Shown one piece after another: positions 1 to 8,119 of a stretch of 64,000 nucleotides of DNA. Location of the stretch: assembly GCA_016744415.1 (NCBI GenBank), contig JADGEL010000004.1, forward strand, positions 1-64,000. The letters are read 5' to 3'. The position numbers and the translations under genes are program-made. The notes beneath the pieces were generated by a model. That model searched no databases and was not told the DNA's origin. It worked only from the letters and a program-made list of their open reading frames with translations. This DNA comes from Flavobacteriaceae bacterium. GTDB taxonomy: Bacteria > Bacteroidota > Bacteroidia > Flavobacteriales > Flavobacteriaceae. Numbering within the stretch: position 1 is the first letter of the stretch; the number at the start of each line of letters is the position of its first letter.

Positions 1-91
1 GCCGAAGTTTAAATCTTCACCGTGTATATTAACCTTAATTCTCTCTTTTGTTCTTTCTGATTTATACTATAAAAGTAATAGATTGTAAACT

Positions 92-221
92 TAAGACGTG
101 TATAACCAATTGCTTGGTTCTAGCCTACTTGGAAATTCCTTCGGAATTTCCTCTGGTTCGTTTTTGTTTACTAATTTAGTTGCTGAAACACGCAACGAAA
201 TCATACACAAAACCCAGTAAA
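92..221 (+). repeat. Cassette-junction-like intergenic repeat, copy A
   Basis: Gene-free stretch before the first gene. It holds a perfect 9-bp inverted repeat, GGAAATTCC (131-139) and GGAATTTCC (143-151). The segment at 97-116, CGTGTATAACCAATTGCTTG, matches 15 of 20 bases of 25099-25118 in another copy of the element. From memory, sequences of this kind recur between genes in many Bacteroidota genomes; that is recollection, not a search. Bases 1-91 show nothing I can name. Confidence 0.55.
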
Positions 222-1046
222 ATGAAAAGTTTAAACAAAAATATAGAGAACCATTATCTTAAAGAAGGGCTTTACGAAGAGATTATCAATCGCCTTAAAG
301 AACAAAACATTGCTCTAAATAATGTAAAAAGATCTGATATTGCTGGTGCTGATGAGTTTCACGTTCGTGGAGCAACTGTCTCCAAAGAACTCGCCAATAG
401 TATTGAACTAAATGGACTTAATGTTTTAGATGTAGGTTGTGGATTAGGTGGACCTTGCAGAATGCTTGCAGATGAATATAATTGTCAGACTACAGGAATA
501 GACCTTAGTAATGAATATATAAGAACAGCCAATAAACTATCTGAACTTGTAAATCTAAATAACAAAACGACTTTTATACAAGGAAATGCTACTGAACTTC
601 CATTTGAAGATAATGTTTTTGATGTTGTTTGGACACAACACGTTCAAATGAATATTCCAGATAAGAAAAAGTTTTATTCAGAAATAAATAGAGTATTGAA
701 AACAGGTGGATATTTTCTTTTTTATGATATACTAAAAAAAGGAAATGGAGAAGTTAATTATCCAATGCCTTGGGCTAGTAATGCAAACCTCAGTTTTTTA
801 TTTAAAACTGAAGAAATGGATGAATTTTTGATAAAATTTGGTCTAACAAAAATACAATCTACAAATCAAACCCAAACAGGAATTGATTTTTTTGATACTC
901 TTGTTTCTAGACTGAAAGAATTTGGGCCACCAAAAATGGGATTGAACGTCTTGATGGGAGAAACAACCAAACCAAAACTAATGAACCTTTTAGCTCATTT
1001 AAAAACTGGAGAACTTGAACTTATAAGTGGAGTCTATAAGAAATAA
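222..1046 (+). CDS. SAM-dependent class I methyltransferase
   Basis: Predicted small-molecule methyltransferase of 274 residues in the cytoplasm. SAM-binding motif I, VLDVGCGLGG, is near residues 68-77, the acidic end of strand 2 (TGIDLS) near 93, and a motif II/III region with FDVVW follows. The fold resembles the Methyltransf_11 / sarcosine-dimethylglycine methyltransferase group, but the substrate cannot be read. An in-frame TTG at 180 would add 14 residues, but it lies inside the intergenic repeat, so the ATG at 222 is preferred. The gene stands alone between two repeat copies, and its stop codon is directly followed by CTGTTGCC, a junction also seen after the amidohydrolase at 25081. It may be a mobile cassette gene. 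Confidence 0.82.
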   Translation: MKSLNKNIENHYLKEGLYEEIINRLKEQNIALNNVKRSDIAGADEFHVRGATVSKELANSIELNGLNVLDVGCGLGGPCRMLADEYNCQTTGIDLSNEYIRTANKLSELVNLNNKTTFIQGNATELPFEDNVFDVVWTQHVQMNIPDKKKFYSEINRVLKTGGYFLFYDILKKGNGEVNYPMPWASNANLSFLFKTEEMDEFLIKFGLTKIQSTNQTQTGIDFFDTLVSRLKEFGPPKMGLNVLMGETTKPKLMNLLAHLKTGELELISGVYKK

Positions 1047-1091
1047 CTGTTGCCAACAAGTTATAAACATAGGGGTTTGTACGATAATCGA
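1047..1091 (+). repeat. Cassette-junction-like repeat, copy B (3' side of methyltransferase)
   Basis: The 11 bases TAACTGTTGCC at 1044-1054 (stop codon plus eight) recur exactly at 25079-25089, again with TAA as the stop codon of a gene. GTTGCCAA at 1049-1056 is the reverse complement of TTGGCAAC at 23321-23328. No strong hairpin is visible in this copy, so it may be a shortened form. Confidence 0.5.
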
Positions 1092-1121
1092 AATATTTGA
1101 AATAAAAATTTAACTAATAAA

Positions 1122-1508
1122 ATGAAAGTTACAGCCGAGAAAAATGATAAAGTTGCAAAAATGATATTTGCATCTATTTATCCGCTTTACTTAAACAGAT
1201 TAGTGAAGAATGGAAGAACCAAGAAAGAACTAAACCAAGTAATAGAGTGGCTAACCGGATTTGATGAAAATAAATTACAAGAGCTTATTGAAGAAAAGGT
1301 AACATTTGAAATGTTTTTTCAAAGAGCAGAATTACATCCAAATGCACACCTTATTAAAGGAGTAGTTTGTGGTTATCGAATTGAAGAAATAGAGGATGAA
1401 TTTGAATTGTATAGACAATGTAGACGTATGGAAAAGTTAATTGATGAATTAGCAAGAGGTCGTAAAATGGAGAAAATTTTGCGAGAAGAAAAGAAATTAA
1501 AAAAATAA
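1122..1508 (+). CDS. DUF2200 family protein
   Basis: A 128-residue soluble, highly charged helical protein that I recognise as DUF2200. Characteristic stretches are KMIFASIYPLYLNRL near residues 13-27, a gated motif around NGRTKKELNQVIEWLTG, and HPNAHLIKGVVCGYRIEEI near 77-95. Length is usual for the family and the protein looks complete. Its biochemical function is not known to me. It is a single gene, same orientation as its neighbours, bounded on both sides by cassette-type repeats, so it may have been acquired horizontally. Confidence 0.82.
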   Translation: MKVTAEKNDKVAKMIFASIYPLYLNRLVKNGRTKKELNQVIEWLTGFDENKLQELIEEKVTFEMFFQRAELHPNAHLIKGVVCGYRIEEIEDEFELYRQCRRMEKLIDELARGRKMEKILREEKKLKK

Positions 1509-1593
1509 CTAACATTTGTACTAGACTGAAAATCTTACAGATTTTAAGCCGCACAAACTTTATACAATACATTTACGTAAGCAAAACAAATAG
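1509..1593 (+). repeat. Cassette-junction-like repeat, copy C
   Basis: The whole spacer between two genes. It contains a 7-bp hairpin, AAAATCT (1528-1534) and AGATTTT (1538-1544), and an ACGTAAGCAAAAC tail just before the next start. Its layout (stop codon, central hairpin, GC-poor tail, start codon) parallels copies A and E, although base identity is low. Confidence 0.4.
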
Positions 1594-2046
1594 ATGATAT
1601 TTAATGGAATTAAAAACCAAACCGTAGAATTTAAAATAAGAGGCTATGAACTACCTGAAAATTCAGGTCCTTCGTATGAAGCTAACTTTTTATATATTGA
1701 ATTAAATGTAGAAAGTAATTTCGGCAATTGGCAAACCGATGATTGCGCTCTTTCAACAACAGATTTTGAAAAAATAATTAATTGGTTTTGCTATTTGCAA
1801 CAAAATAAAACTGTGACGCCGCAATTAAATTTCATGAAAAAAGGTGTGTCTTTTGAACTTATCAAAAATACTGATGATAGAAAATCTATTCGTATACTTT
1901 TCCATTCGGAATGCACCCCACAGAACAAAAAAGACATTAAACTATATTATGTTGATTTAGAACTAAACAGAGTAGAATTAAAAAAAGTTTCTGAAGCCAT
2001 ACAAAAAGAACTAAATTTGTTTCCAACTCGCGGATTTGAAGAGTAA
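1594..2046 (+). CDS. WapI-family immunity protein (predicted)
   Basis: A 150-residue protein with no signal peptide or membrane helix. It resembles the WapI immunity family: an N-terminal beta segment with a RGYELPENSGPSYEANFLYIEL-like pattern (residues about 17-37), a conserved W-x-T-D-D-C-x-L centre near 47-53, then an FEKIINWF helix. Such proteins neutralise polymorphic toxins of the contact-dependent type by binding the toxin domain. No toxin gene lies next to it, so it would be an orphan immunity gene, which fits its position in a cassette-like strip. The family call rests on pattern memory and is moderate. Confidence 0.6.
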   Translation: MIFNGIKNQTVEFKIRGYELPENSGPSYEANFLYIELNVESNFGNWQTDDCALSTTDFEKIINWFCYLQQNKTVTPQLNFMKKGVSFELIKNTDDRKSIRILFHSECTPQNKKDIKLYYVDLELNRVELKKVSEAIQKELNLFPTRGFEE

Positions 2047-2049
2047 AAT

Positions 2050-2095
2050 CTAAGTAAAACACCGTATAAAATCTATGCTATCTTTAAAGAAAATT
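2050..2095 (+). repeat. Possible degenerate cassette repeat, copy D
   Basis: ACACCGTATAAAATCTATGC (20 bases within 2059-2079) resembles the CGTGTATAA...ATTGC segment of copies A and E. Further along, TAAGCACTAACC at 2300-2311 is identical to 25178-25189 inside copy E. The pieces are separated by the lipoprotein remnant at 2122-2207. Weak evidence. Confidence 0.3.
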
Positions 2096-2121
2096 GTAAC
2101 AACCATTAAATAAATATAATT

Positions 2122-2207
2122 ATGAAATTTAAATTATTAGTATTATTAACGTTATTATACTCATTGGATGCAAATCTGAAGTTAAAAAAAATATACTGAG
2201 ATTTTAG
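2122..2207 (+). pseudogene. Frameshifted lipoprotein remnant
   Basis: The ATG at 2122 opens a typical lipoprotein signal sequence (MKFKLLVLLTLLYS), but the continuing frame stops at 2197. Shifting frame near 2161 restores a lipobox, IGCKSEVKKN, with the acylated cysteine codon at 2169-2171, before a stop at 2205. The two halves together read as the first 30 residues of a small lipoprotein. No mature domain follows; the DNA up to 2300 has stops in every frame. Confidence 0.55.
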
Positions 2208-2312
2208 ATGGAGATATTCTTTAATTGGTTTGGCCAATGACAATTAGCTTAAAAAAACTAACACTATTTTAAAACATGCATAAGTTTAAAACTAAGAGGT
2301 AAGCACTAACCT

Positions 2313-3698
2313 TCATTCTTTAATAAAAAGTTTGGTTTTTAAAGTTGTACCTCCTTTTTTCATTTTTAATAAATAAATTCCATTAGATAAATGCGAAACA
2401 TCTAAATCTAATTGATTTGAGACTAGCACCTTTCGTCCTTCCATTGTATAAATTTCAACATAATCAACATTTTCTAATGTACTTATATTTAATTGCCCTG
2501 AAGTTGGATTTGGATATATTTTAACAACAGCAACATCTTGATCCTCTACACCAAGATTAGTAATATCTTCAATTATAAACTCATCTAACCAAAAACTAAC
2601 TTTTACATCAAATGGCATAGCCCCAAACTCCATATGCATCGCTAAACGTGTTTCTTTATCTTCAGAAGGTGTATAAATTTCTTCATAATTTTGAAAATAC
2701 AAATTTGACATGGTTGGATCTAAAGAAAAATCATTATTAAATATATTGGCTCCTCCGCTTCCTCCATTAATACCCTCTAAAAAACCTAATTCTGGAGGAT
2801 CTGGTACAAACACAAACCCAAAAGCTCCCATATTCCCAACATCATCTGCAAATACTACATGATGATATTTACAGGAAACTCTATATGTATGACCTGATAG
2901 AAACTTAAATTTTGGTGTTGTTACATTATAAAAAATAAAACGGTCATGGTTACTATCTAACGGATCATATCCAGAAATCTGCAAGGATGAAGAATTCGTA
3001 TCCGTTTCGCTCCAAAGAGTATTTGTAATAGTAAAGCCTTCAATTCCTGATGGAAATAAATCTGTCATTTGCCAACCGTCTAAAGTTTCGGCACCAAAAC
3101 TTTGTGTGTAAGGAAAGGTACCAATAAGTGATGGTGCATTTTTCATTCCATACAATTTGTGTGCAATATCTACAGTATGTAAAGACCATGAAGTGCCATC
3201 AAACTGCGCAGTACTATAATCTAATCCCGAAACAGTTTTAAGTTGAATAGGACTGGTTGGTGCTTGCGGCGCATGTGCAACTAAACTGAACCAGTAATTT
3301 CCAGTAACTAAATCTATCGGGTTTCTAAGAAATAAATCTACATTAAATTGGTTTGAACTTATTTCTACTTTATTACAATAGTAATTATTTCTATGAATCT
3401 CTTCTGTAAAAACTACTGCTCCTGGCAATCCAATATTATCTTGATAAACAGTAATTGTGAAATTTTCTATTTCTGAAACTGCAAACGAGTTAAAGGTTAA
3501 ATTCAATCCTGAAATTTTATAATTAGATTCTGTAACAAGAATTGGAGATGCTATAAAAACATCTGTATCTGGTGTTTCTTGTGCGTTAACAAATCCATTA
3601 GAAATGTAGTTATTATTGTTCTGAATGGTTTTGAAAGGGTTCTGTTGTGCATTTACTACAAATACACAACAAAAAAATAAGTAGTATATTTTTTTCAT
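2313..3698 (-). CDS. Secreted protein with T9SS type A sorting domain
   Basis: A 461-residue exported protein. Residues 1-18 are a signal peptide (MKKIYYLFFCCVFVVNA). The last 70 residues form a type IX secretion C-terminal signal: it begins KIYPNPTSGQLNI, continues with VEIYTMEGRKV and LSNGIYLLKMKKGG, and ends LKTKLFIKE. The middle carries a choice-of-anchor-like segment (FPYTQSFGAETLDGWQM, about residues 195-390), usually a carbohydrate- or surface-binding beta sandwich. The product should cross the outer membrane and be attached or released. An in-frame start nine codons upstream is less likely because it precedes the signal peptide. No catalytic domain is recognised. It is divergent from the TetR gene. 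Confidence 0.82.
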   Translation of the reverse strand: MKKIYYLFFCCVFVVNAQQNPFKTIQNNNNYISNGFVNAQETPDTDVFIASPILVTESNYKISGLNLTFNSFAVSEIENFTITVYQDNIGLPGAVVFTEEIHRNNYYCNKVEISSNQFNVDLFLRNPIDLVTGNYWFSLVAHAPQAPTSPIQLKTVSGLDYSTAQFDGTSWSLHTVDIAHKLYGMKNAPSLIGTFPYTQSFGAETLDGWQMTDLFPSGIEGFTITNTLWSETDTNSSSLQISGYDPLDSNHDRFIFYNVTTPKFKFLSGHTYRVSCKYHHVVFADDVGNMGAFGFVFVPDPPELGFLEGINGGSGGANIFNNDFSLDPTMSNLYFQNYEEIYTPSEDKETRLAMHMEFGAMPFDVKVSFWLDEFIIEDITNLGVEDQDVAVVKIYPNPTSGQLNISTLENVDYVEIYTMEGRKVLVSNQLDLDVSHLSNGIYLLKMKKGGTTLKTKLFIKE

Positions 3699-3755
3699 TT
3701 CTATTAATTTTGGCGTAATATACAATTTTTACTTAAAATAGCCCAAGTGCGCTAA

Positions 3756-4343
3756 ATGAAAAATACTTCAAAAAATATAATAGAGCAAGCCATTCTTATT
3801 TTTAATACAAATGGCATTGCCTCATCATCTACAAGACTTATTGCAAGAGAGTTAGATGTTAGTGATGGCAACTTACGATATCACTTTAAAACTAAAGAAA
3901 TACTAGTTGTTGAGATTTTAAAAAACATGCAAAAAGAATTGGCTGTTTTAAAAGCATCATTTTCTGAAATAGAAAGTGCACCAAACAAATTATTTTTTAA
4001 AGATTTTTTTACAAAATCATATTATATAATTTACAAATACAGATGTATTTATCTAGATCAAGTTTGGTTATATCAACACATGCCCAATTACACAATAAAA
4101 TTTAAAGACTATGTTAATAGTTGGAGATCTGATTTTTTAATAACATTTAATGCTATGTGTGATGCCGGTATCTTGTCCAATAAATATTCCAAATCACACT
4201 ATAACTTACTTTTTGAACAATTGTATATGTATAGTGATAGCTGGATTTTTTATTACCAACAGTCACCTGACAAAACAATTGAAGACTATGTAAATATTTG
4301 CATGTCTATATTAATTCCATATTGGAACAATACAAACACATAA
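3756..4343 (+). CDS. TetR/AcrR family transcriptional regulator
   Basis: A 195-residue regulator with an N-terminal TetR helix-turn-helix at about residues 6-52: IIEQAILIFNTNGIASSSTRLIARELDVSDGNLRYHF shows the GxxxxST, IA, LxVSxGxLYxHF pattern. The C-terminal helical domain for ligand binding and dimerisation is divergent. It is transcribed away from the T9SS cargo gene with 57 bases between the starts, so it may regulate that gene or itself. The ligand is unknown. Confidence 0.88.
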   Translation: MKNTSKNIIEQAILIFNTNGIASSSTRLIARELDVSDGNLRYHFKTKEILVVEILKNMQKELAVLKASFSEIESAPNKLFFKDFFTKSYYIIYKYRCIYLDQVWLYQHMPNYTIKFKDYVNSWRSDFLITFNAMCDAGILSNKYSKSHYNLLFEQLYMYSDSWIFYYQQSPDKTIEDYVNICMSILIPYWNNTNT

Positions 4344-4514
4344 GAATATTAATTCAAAAAATAAGCTCTCATTTTCTACAAATAAAACGGTTGTTAAACC
4401 TATCTTTTAAGCTTTAAGAGATAGTGCCAAAAAATATCATGCTCTTTAGAAGTTAGGGAGTTATACTAAATCAATTTTTAACTATTATTTAAAAGCAAGA
4501 TTAAACTTTAAATG

Positions 4515-4782
4515 AATTACTTCATCATGAAAAATGAAAACACTCCCATTGGTTTATTCAAAGGGATGTTTGAAAAACAACTACTAACTTTTAACCCAAG
4601 TGCGATGCTAATGCTAAAAACGCAACACCCTTTGATGATGTGCATAAAATTTAAGAAGATTTAAAGTCAAAAGGTCTTTCTTTAAACACTGAGACTGAGA
4701 CCGACACTTCAACATCAGAACCTGCAAGTATAGTACAGGCCCAGACGATAATATAATTTTGATAGATCAACATGTAGAGTAA
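4515..4782 (+). pseudogene. Decayed VOC (glyoxalase) family gene
   Basis: This stretch between a regulator and an ABC gene has no intact frame but translates piecewise into the C-terminal half of a VOC-superfamily protein. Frame 1 from 4515 gives NYFIMKNENTPIGLFKGMF and LLTFNP. A shift of one base near 4599 leads to CDANAKNATPFDDVHKI. An in-frame TAA at 4652-4654 interrupts, then EDLKSKGLSLNTETETDTST continues. A second shift near 4735 leads to GPDDNIILIDQHV and a stop at 4780-4782. At least two frameshifts plus a nonsense codon show the gene is dead. The N-terminal half (about 4380-4514) is not recognisable. Confidence 0.75.
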
Positions 4783-4797
4783 ATTTAGTTTAATTAG

Positions 4798-6024
4798 CTA
4801 CACCAACCTCAACAAATTCTTTTTAAACAATCGCATTGAGATCAAAGACATTGTAAGTCCAATAAAAATTAATACCCCCATTTTAGGTAAGATATCTACT
4901 AAAGGTAATCCTCTCCAAAAAATATCGTAGAAACCTTGAATCCCCCAATAGTTTACACTTACTACAGCAATCTTTTGCATAAATACTGGCATGATAAAAA
5001 GTGGAATCATGCTCCCTCCTATTGCCGACATCATCATAATTATAATTGTACTCAATCCCTGTAACTGCTGACGCGATTTTGCAATAGCTACTAAAAACAT
5101 TCCGAAACTAGAAACTGCAAATGCCGTGGCTAAAATCATCAAAATTAAAGAAGGTATATCGATAAATATTGGTAAATCAAATACCACCCAAGAATAGACA
5201 AACATAACTACCAATTGCAAAATGGAAATGATGATGGCAGTTGCCATTTTTCCAAATAAAATATCTGTAGGTTTTAAGGGCGAATACAACAAACGCTTTA
5301 AGGTACCCGCTTCTTTCTCATCAAGCAAACCACCACCAATAGCTGCAATACTAAATAACAACATCATAATAGCCGTGCCTGCCACCGCTTGAATTAATCC
5401 TAAATTTCCTTTTTTTGAATCTTCTTTTATAACCGATGTCATTTTTAAATCCATACCGCTATTCATACTACTTCCCACCCCTACTTTATCAGAATCCATA
5501 TCATCAAAAATCTTAGTTCTAATCGCTGGATTCATAGCTGAATAATTCGTGTCAAAATACGATGTCATTCTAGATTTTATCATTTTCTTACCAACTGCTC
5601 CCATCAATTCTTGCATTAAAACACCTTGTAACATTCCCATCTCAATTTCGCGCGCTGCGTCATATTTTAACTCCATAGGCAAAGACTTACCAGCAATAAT
5701 AGAATCTTGAAAGCCTTTGTCAAAAATCAATACTGCAACGTACTTCCCTTTTAACACCAAATCACTCGCTTCATTTACTTCTTTCGGAATAAGCGTAATA
5801 CCGCTTAGCGAATCCAAATTAGCAAGCACGCTTTTAGAATCTGAAGTGTTGTCGATATCAGCAACTAGTAATTCTATCGGCTTGGATTTACTAGTTCCTT
5901 TTGTACCGCCAAAAGCAAAAGCAAATAAGGTGATTAATAAAATAGGCATTAGAAAAGTAAGTAAGACTCCTTTTTTATCTGAAAAATATAATTTTAAATC
6001 CTTTTTTAATATAGTTAGTATCAT
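4798..6024 (-). CDS. ABC-2 type transporter permease
   Basis: A 408-residue permease of the ABC2_membrane_3 (YhaP/NatB-like) type. It has one membrane helix near residues 20-40 (LLTFLMPILLITLFAFAFGG), a large extracytoplasmic loop to about 210, then roughly five helices to the C-terminus. The N-terminal MxxILKKDLKLYFSDKKG segment is typical. It forms an export system with the ATPase encoded 52 bases upstream on the same strand. The substrate is unknown; relatives export ions, antibiotics or lipids. Confidence 0.88.
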   Translation of the reverse strand: MILTILKKDLKLYFSDKKGVLLTFLMPILLITLFAFAFGGTKGTSKSKPIELLVADIDNTSDSKSVLANLDSLSGITLIPKEVNEASDLVLKGKYVAVLIFDKGFQDSIIAGKSLPMELKYDAAREIEMGMLQGVLMQELMGAVGKKMIKSRMTSYFDTNYSAMNPAIRTKIFDDMDSDKVGVGSSMNSGMDLKMTSVIKEDSKKGNLGLIQAVAGTAIMMLLFSIAAIGGGLLDEKEAGTLKRLLYSPLKPTDILFGKMATAIIISILQLVVMFVYSWVVFDLPIFIDIPSLILMILATAFAVSSFGMFLVAIAKSRQQLQGLSTIIIMMMSAIGGSMIPLFIMPVFMQKIAVVSVNYWGIQGFYDIFWRGLPLVDILPKMGVLIFIGLTMSLISMRLFKKNLLRLV

Positions 6025-6076
6025 GGCTGTTAGTTTTTGGCTCTTAATTTATAGTTTAGATTTTGTGCTTGTAATT

Positions 6077-7000
6077 TTAATCTCTAAGTTGTTTACCTGT
6101 CAAATTCAAAAACACCGCTTCTAAATTCGCCTTCTTTAATTCTAAATCTACAATCTCTAAATCAAGACTGTTTGAGGCTGTAATAATTTTTGACAACTCT
6201 TTATTTGCATCACACTCAATTGCTAAGCAGTTTTCATTTTTGATGATATTTAGCTTTAAGTTCTCCCTCAATCCATCTAATTGTTTTTCGCTAATTTGTT
6301 TAAAACATATTTCGACCATTTCTTTAACTCCACTCTGTTTTTGCAATTCTGATTTCGTGCCTTGAGCAATAATTTTTCCATCATCAATAATCGCAATTCG
6401 ATTACATAAACGTTCTACTTCCTCCATGTAATGTGTGGTATAAACAATAGTTATTCCCTGTTTGTTTAGCGCTTCTACTATTTCAAAAATTCGATTTCTA
6501 CTTTGTGGATCTACCCCAACAGTAGGCTCATCCATAAATAAAACTTTTGGATTATGCAGCAAAGCCGAAGCGATATTGATTCTACGTTTCATACCACCAG
6601 AATAGGTTTTTATTAAATCGTCTTTACGGTCGTATAACCCAATCAATTTAAGAATTTCAGAAATTTTATTCTTCAACTCTGTTTTTGGAACTTTATACAA
6701 ACTACCCCAGAATTGCAAGTTTTGATATGCAGTAAACTCATCATATAAAGAAATCTCTTGTGGTACAACACCGATAAGTTGTTTGCATACATTTTGATGA
6801 TTACTCAAATCATAACCATCAATAAAAATAGTACCGTTATCTCCATTTACAATAGTACTCATCATATTTAAAGTGGTAGATTTTCCTGCACCATTGGGTC
6901 CCAAAAATCCAAAAACTTCGCCACGATTAATTGTAAAACTAATATCTTTTACTGCTTTAATATCATCGAAAGATTTTGATAGATTGTTTACTTGTATCAT
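6077..7000 (-). CDS. ABC transporter ATP-binding protein
   Basis: A 307-residue ATPase. Walker A GPNGAGKST is near residues 34-42, the Q-loop at PQEISLYDE, the signature YSGGMKRR, Walker B VLFMDEP, and the switch histidine in TTHYMEE. A C-terminal DUF4162-like tail follows, as in drug- and sodium-export ATPases. It is first of a two-gene operon with the ABC-2 permease at 4798-6024; two copies of each would form the exporter. No regulator is adjacent except the TetR gene some 2.6 kb away. Confidence 0.93.
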   Translation of the reverse strand: MIQVNNLSKSFDDIKAVKDISFTINRGEVFGFLGPNGAGKSTTLNMMSTIVNGDNGTIFIDGYDLSNHQNVCKQLIGVVPQEISLYDEFTAYQNLQFWGSLYKVPKTELKNKISEILKLIGLYDRKDDLIKTYSGGMKRRINIASALLHNPKVLFMDEPTVGVDPQSRNRIFEIVEALNKQGITIVYTTHYMEEVERLCNRIAIIDDGKIIAQGTKSELQKQSGVKEMVEICFKQISEKQLDGLRENLKLNIIKNENCLAIECDANKELSKIITASNSLDLEIVDLELKKANLEAVFLNLTGKQLRD

Positions 7001-7104
7001 GTTGTTAATTTTTATGAAACAAAAGTCTCGTAAAAGTGGATTATCTAAAATTGTTATCTACTGAACTGTTATTTTTTTAGGATGGGTTGTATTAAGATTT
7101 AATG

Positions 7105-7112
7105 TAACTTTG
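7105..7112 (+). promoter_or_regulatory. -7 promoter box TAACTTTG
   Basis: TAACTTTG matches the Bacteroidota consensus TAnnTTTG. It lies 27 bases upstream of the TTG start at 7139 and supports that gene being real and separately transcribed. No clear TTG -33 box at the ideal distance. Confidence 0.55.
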
Positions 7113-7138
7113 ATTTTTACATTAAAAACTAAATTCAC

Positions 7139-7564
7139 TTGAAAAACCTTATTCCACTTCACATACCTTCTGGTTGGGCAATTTGCTACAATCAGTTTAT
7201 TGATGAAGACCCTATCGTAATAGAGAATTCAGAACACTTTAAAAACTGGGATGCATACAAAGAAAGCCTACTTCAAATAATGCGCTTAGACATAAAAGAT
7301 GGAAACCATTTTATTCCTAACAAAACGCTATTAATAGATTTGGGCTGGACACCAGAAGCTTCTATTCATGGTTCATTTAAGCTCCATTTGGTCAATTTTG
7401 ACAAAAATGCTGAGCAAAATTGGGATACTATTGAAACCTATTTTTCAAAAGATAGGTTTGATATTCAATCAAAAATTGAAGAGTGGTTATATAAAATGTC
7501 TATTAGATATTCAACCAATATGACTACAAAAGAAATCGCTAAAATGCTGACTTATGAAATCTAG
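7139..7564 (+). CDS. Conserved hypothetical protein
   Basis: A 141-residue soluble protein with no signal sequence. I recall similar sequences beginning LIPLHIPSGWAICYN, with a DLGWTPEASIHGSFKLHLV centre (about residues 70-90) and a C-terminal helix; they are annotated only as hypothetical. The start is TTG at 7139; no ATG is available before the conserved N-terminus. It lies between the divergent ABC operon and the sigma factor gene, with its own -7 box at 7105. Function unknown; a toxin-immunity-like role is possible but unsupported. Confidence 0.6.
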   Translation: MKNLIPLHIPSGWAICYNQFIDEDPIVIENSEHFKNWDAYKESLLQIMRLDIKDGNHFIPNKTLLIDLGWTPEASIHGSFKLHLVNFDKNAEQNWDTIETYFSKDRFDIQSKIEEWLYKMSIRYSTNMTTKEIAKMLTYEI

Positions 7565-7586
7565 GTAATTAGTTTGTAACAAAAAG

Positions 7587-7594
7587 TATCTTTG
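7587..7594 (+). promoter_or_regulatory. -7 promoter box TATCTTTG
   Basis: A perfect TAnnTTTG box 28 bases before the GTG start of the sigma factor gene; likely promoter of the sigma/membrane-protein operon. Confidence 0.55.
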
Positions 7595-7622
7595 TACTAC
7601 TTATATGTAAATCAAAAAACAA

Positions 7623-8117
7623 GTGACCAATAACTTGGAGCAACAATTTGTTAAACTACTAGACGAAAACCAGAATATTATTCATAAGGTTTGTAGAGTC
7701 TACACCAATAATTCTGATGCTCATAAAGATCTATTTCAAGAAATAACCATTCAACTTTGGAAAGCGTATCCTAAGTTTCGGGGAGATTCTAAGTTTAGTA
7801 CTTGGATGTATCGTGTTGGATTAAATACCGCTATCACTTTGTATCGAAAATCAAAACGTCAAATACAAACTAGTGATATTTCAGATTTTCATTACAAATT
7901 AGAAAGTAATGAATATGATGGTGAAATTGAAGAGCAAATGCAATTGCTATACAAAGCAATTCATCAATTAAATGATATAGAAAAAGCACTTATTCTACTC
8001 TATTTAGAAGACAAACCCTATAAAGAAATAGCTGATTTAATGGGTATAACCGAAGTAAATGCCAGAGTGAAAGTGAATAGAATAAAGTTAAAATTAAAAA
8101 CAATATTAAATCCGTAA
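7623..8117 (+). CDS. ECF-type RNA polymerase sigma factor
   Basis: A 164-residue sigma-70-family factor of the extracytoplasmic-function class. Region 2 is seen at about residues 10-80 (DLFQEITIQLWKAYPKFRGDSKFSTWMYRVGLNTAI) and region 4 at about 105-160 (LIPLY-like LILLYLEDKPYKEIADLMGITEVNARVKVNRIKLKLK). The start is GTG. It is followed after two bases by a membrane protein that is probably its partner or anti-sigma factor, a common arrangement. The signal and regulon cannot be read. Confidence 0.92.
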   Translation: MTNNLEQQFVKLLDENQNIIHKVCRVYTNNSDAHKDLFQEITIQLWKAYPKFRGDSKFSTWMYRVGLNTAITLYRKSKRQIQTSDISDFHYKLESNEYDGEIEEQMQLLYKAIHQLNDIEKALILLYLEDKPYKEIADLMGITEVNARVKVNRIKLKLKTILNP

Positions 8118-8119
8118 GT

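Noticed and set aside
1..2311. Classical integron
   Set aside because: No IntI-type integrase is in the window and the repeats do not match the GTTRRRY/RYYYAAC core; only the cassette-like layout is kept as a finding.
5717..6124. Open frame of 135 codons on the plus strand
   Set aside because: It lies antisense across the 5' end of the ABC permease and the 3' end of the ATPase gene. It has no family resemblance and low-complexity hydrophobic composition, as expected for a shadow.
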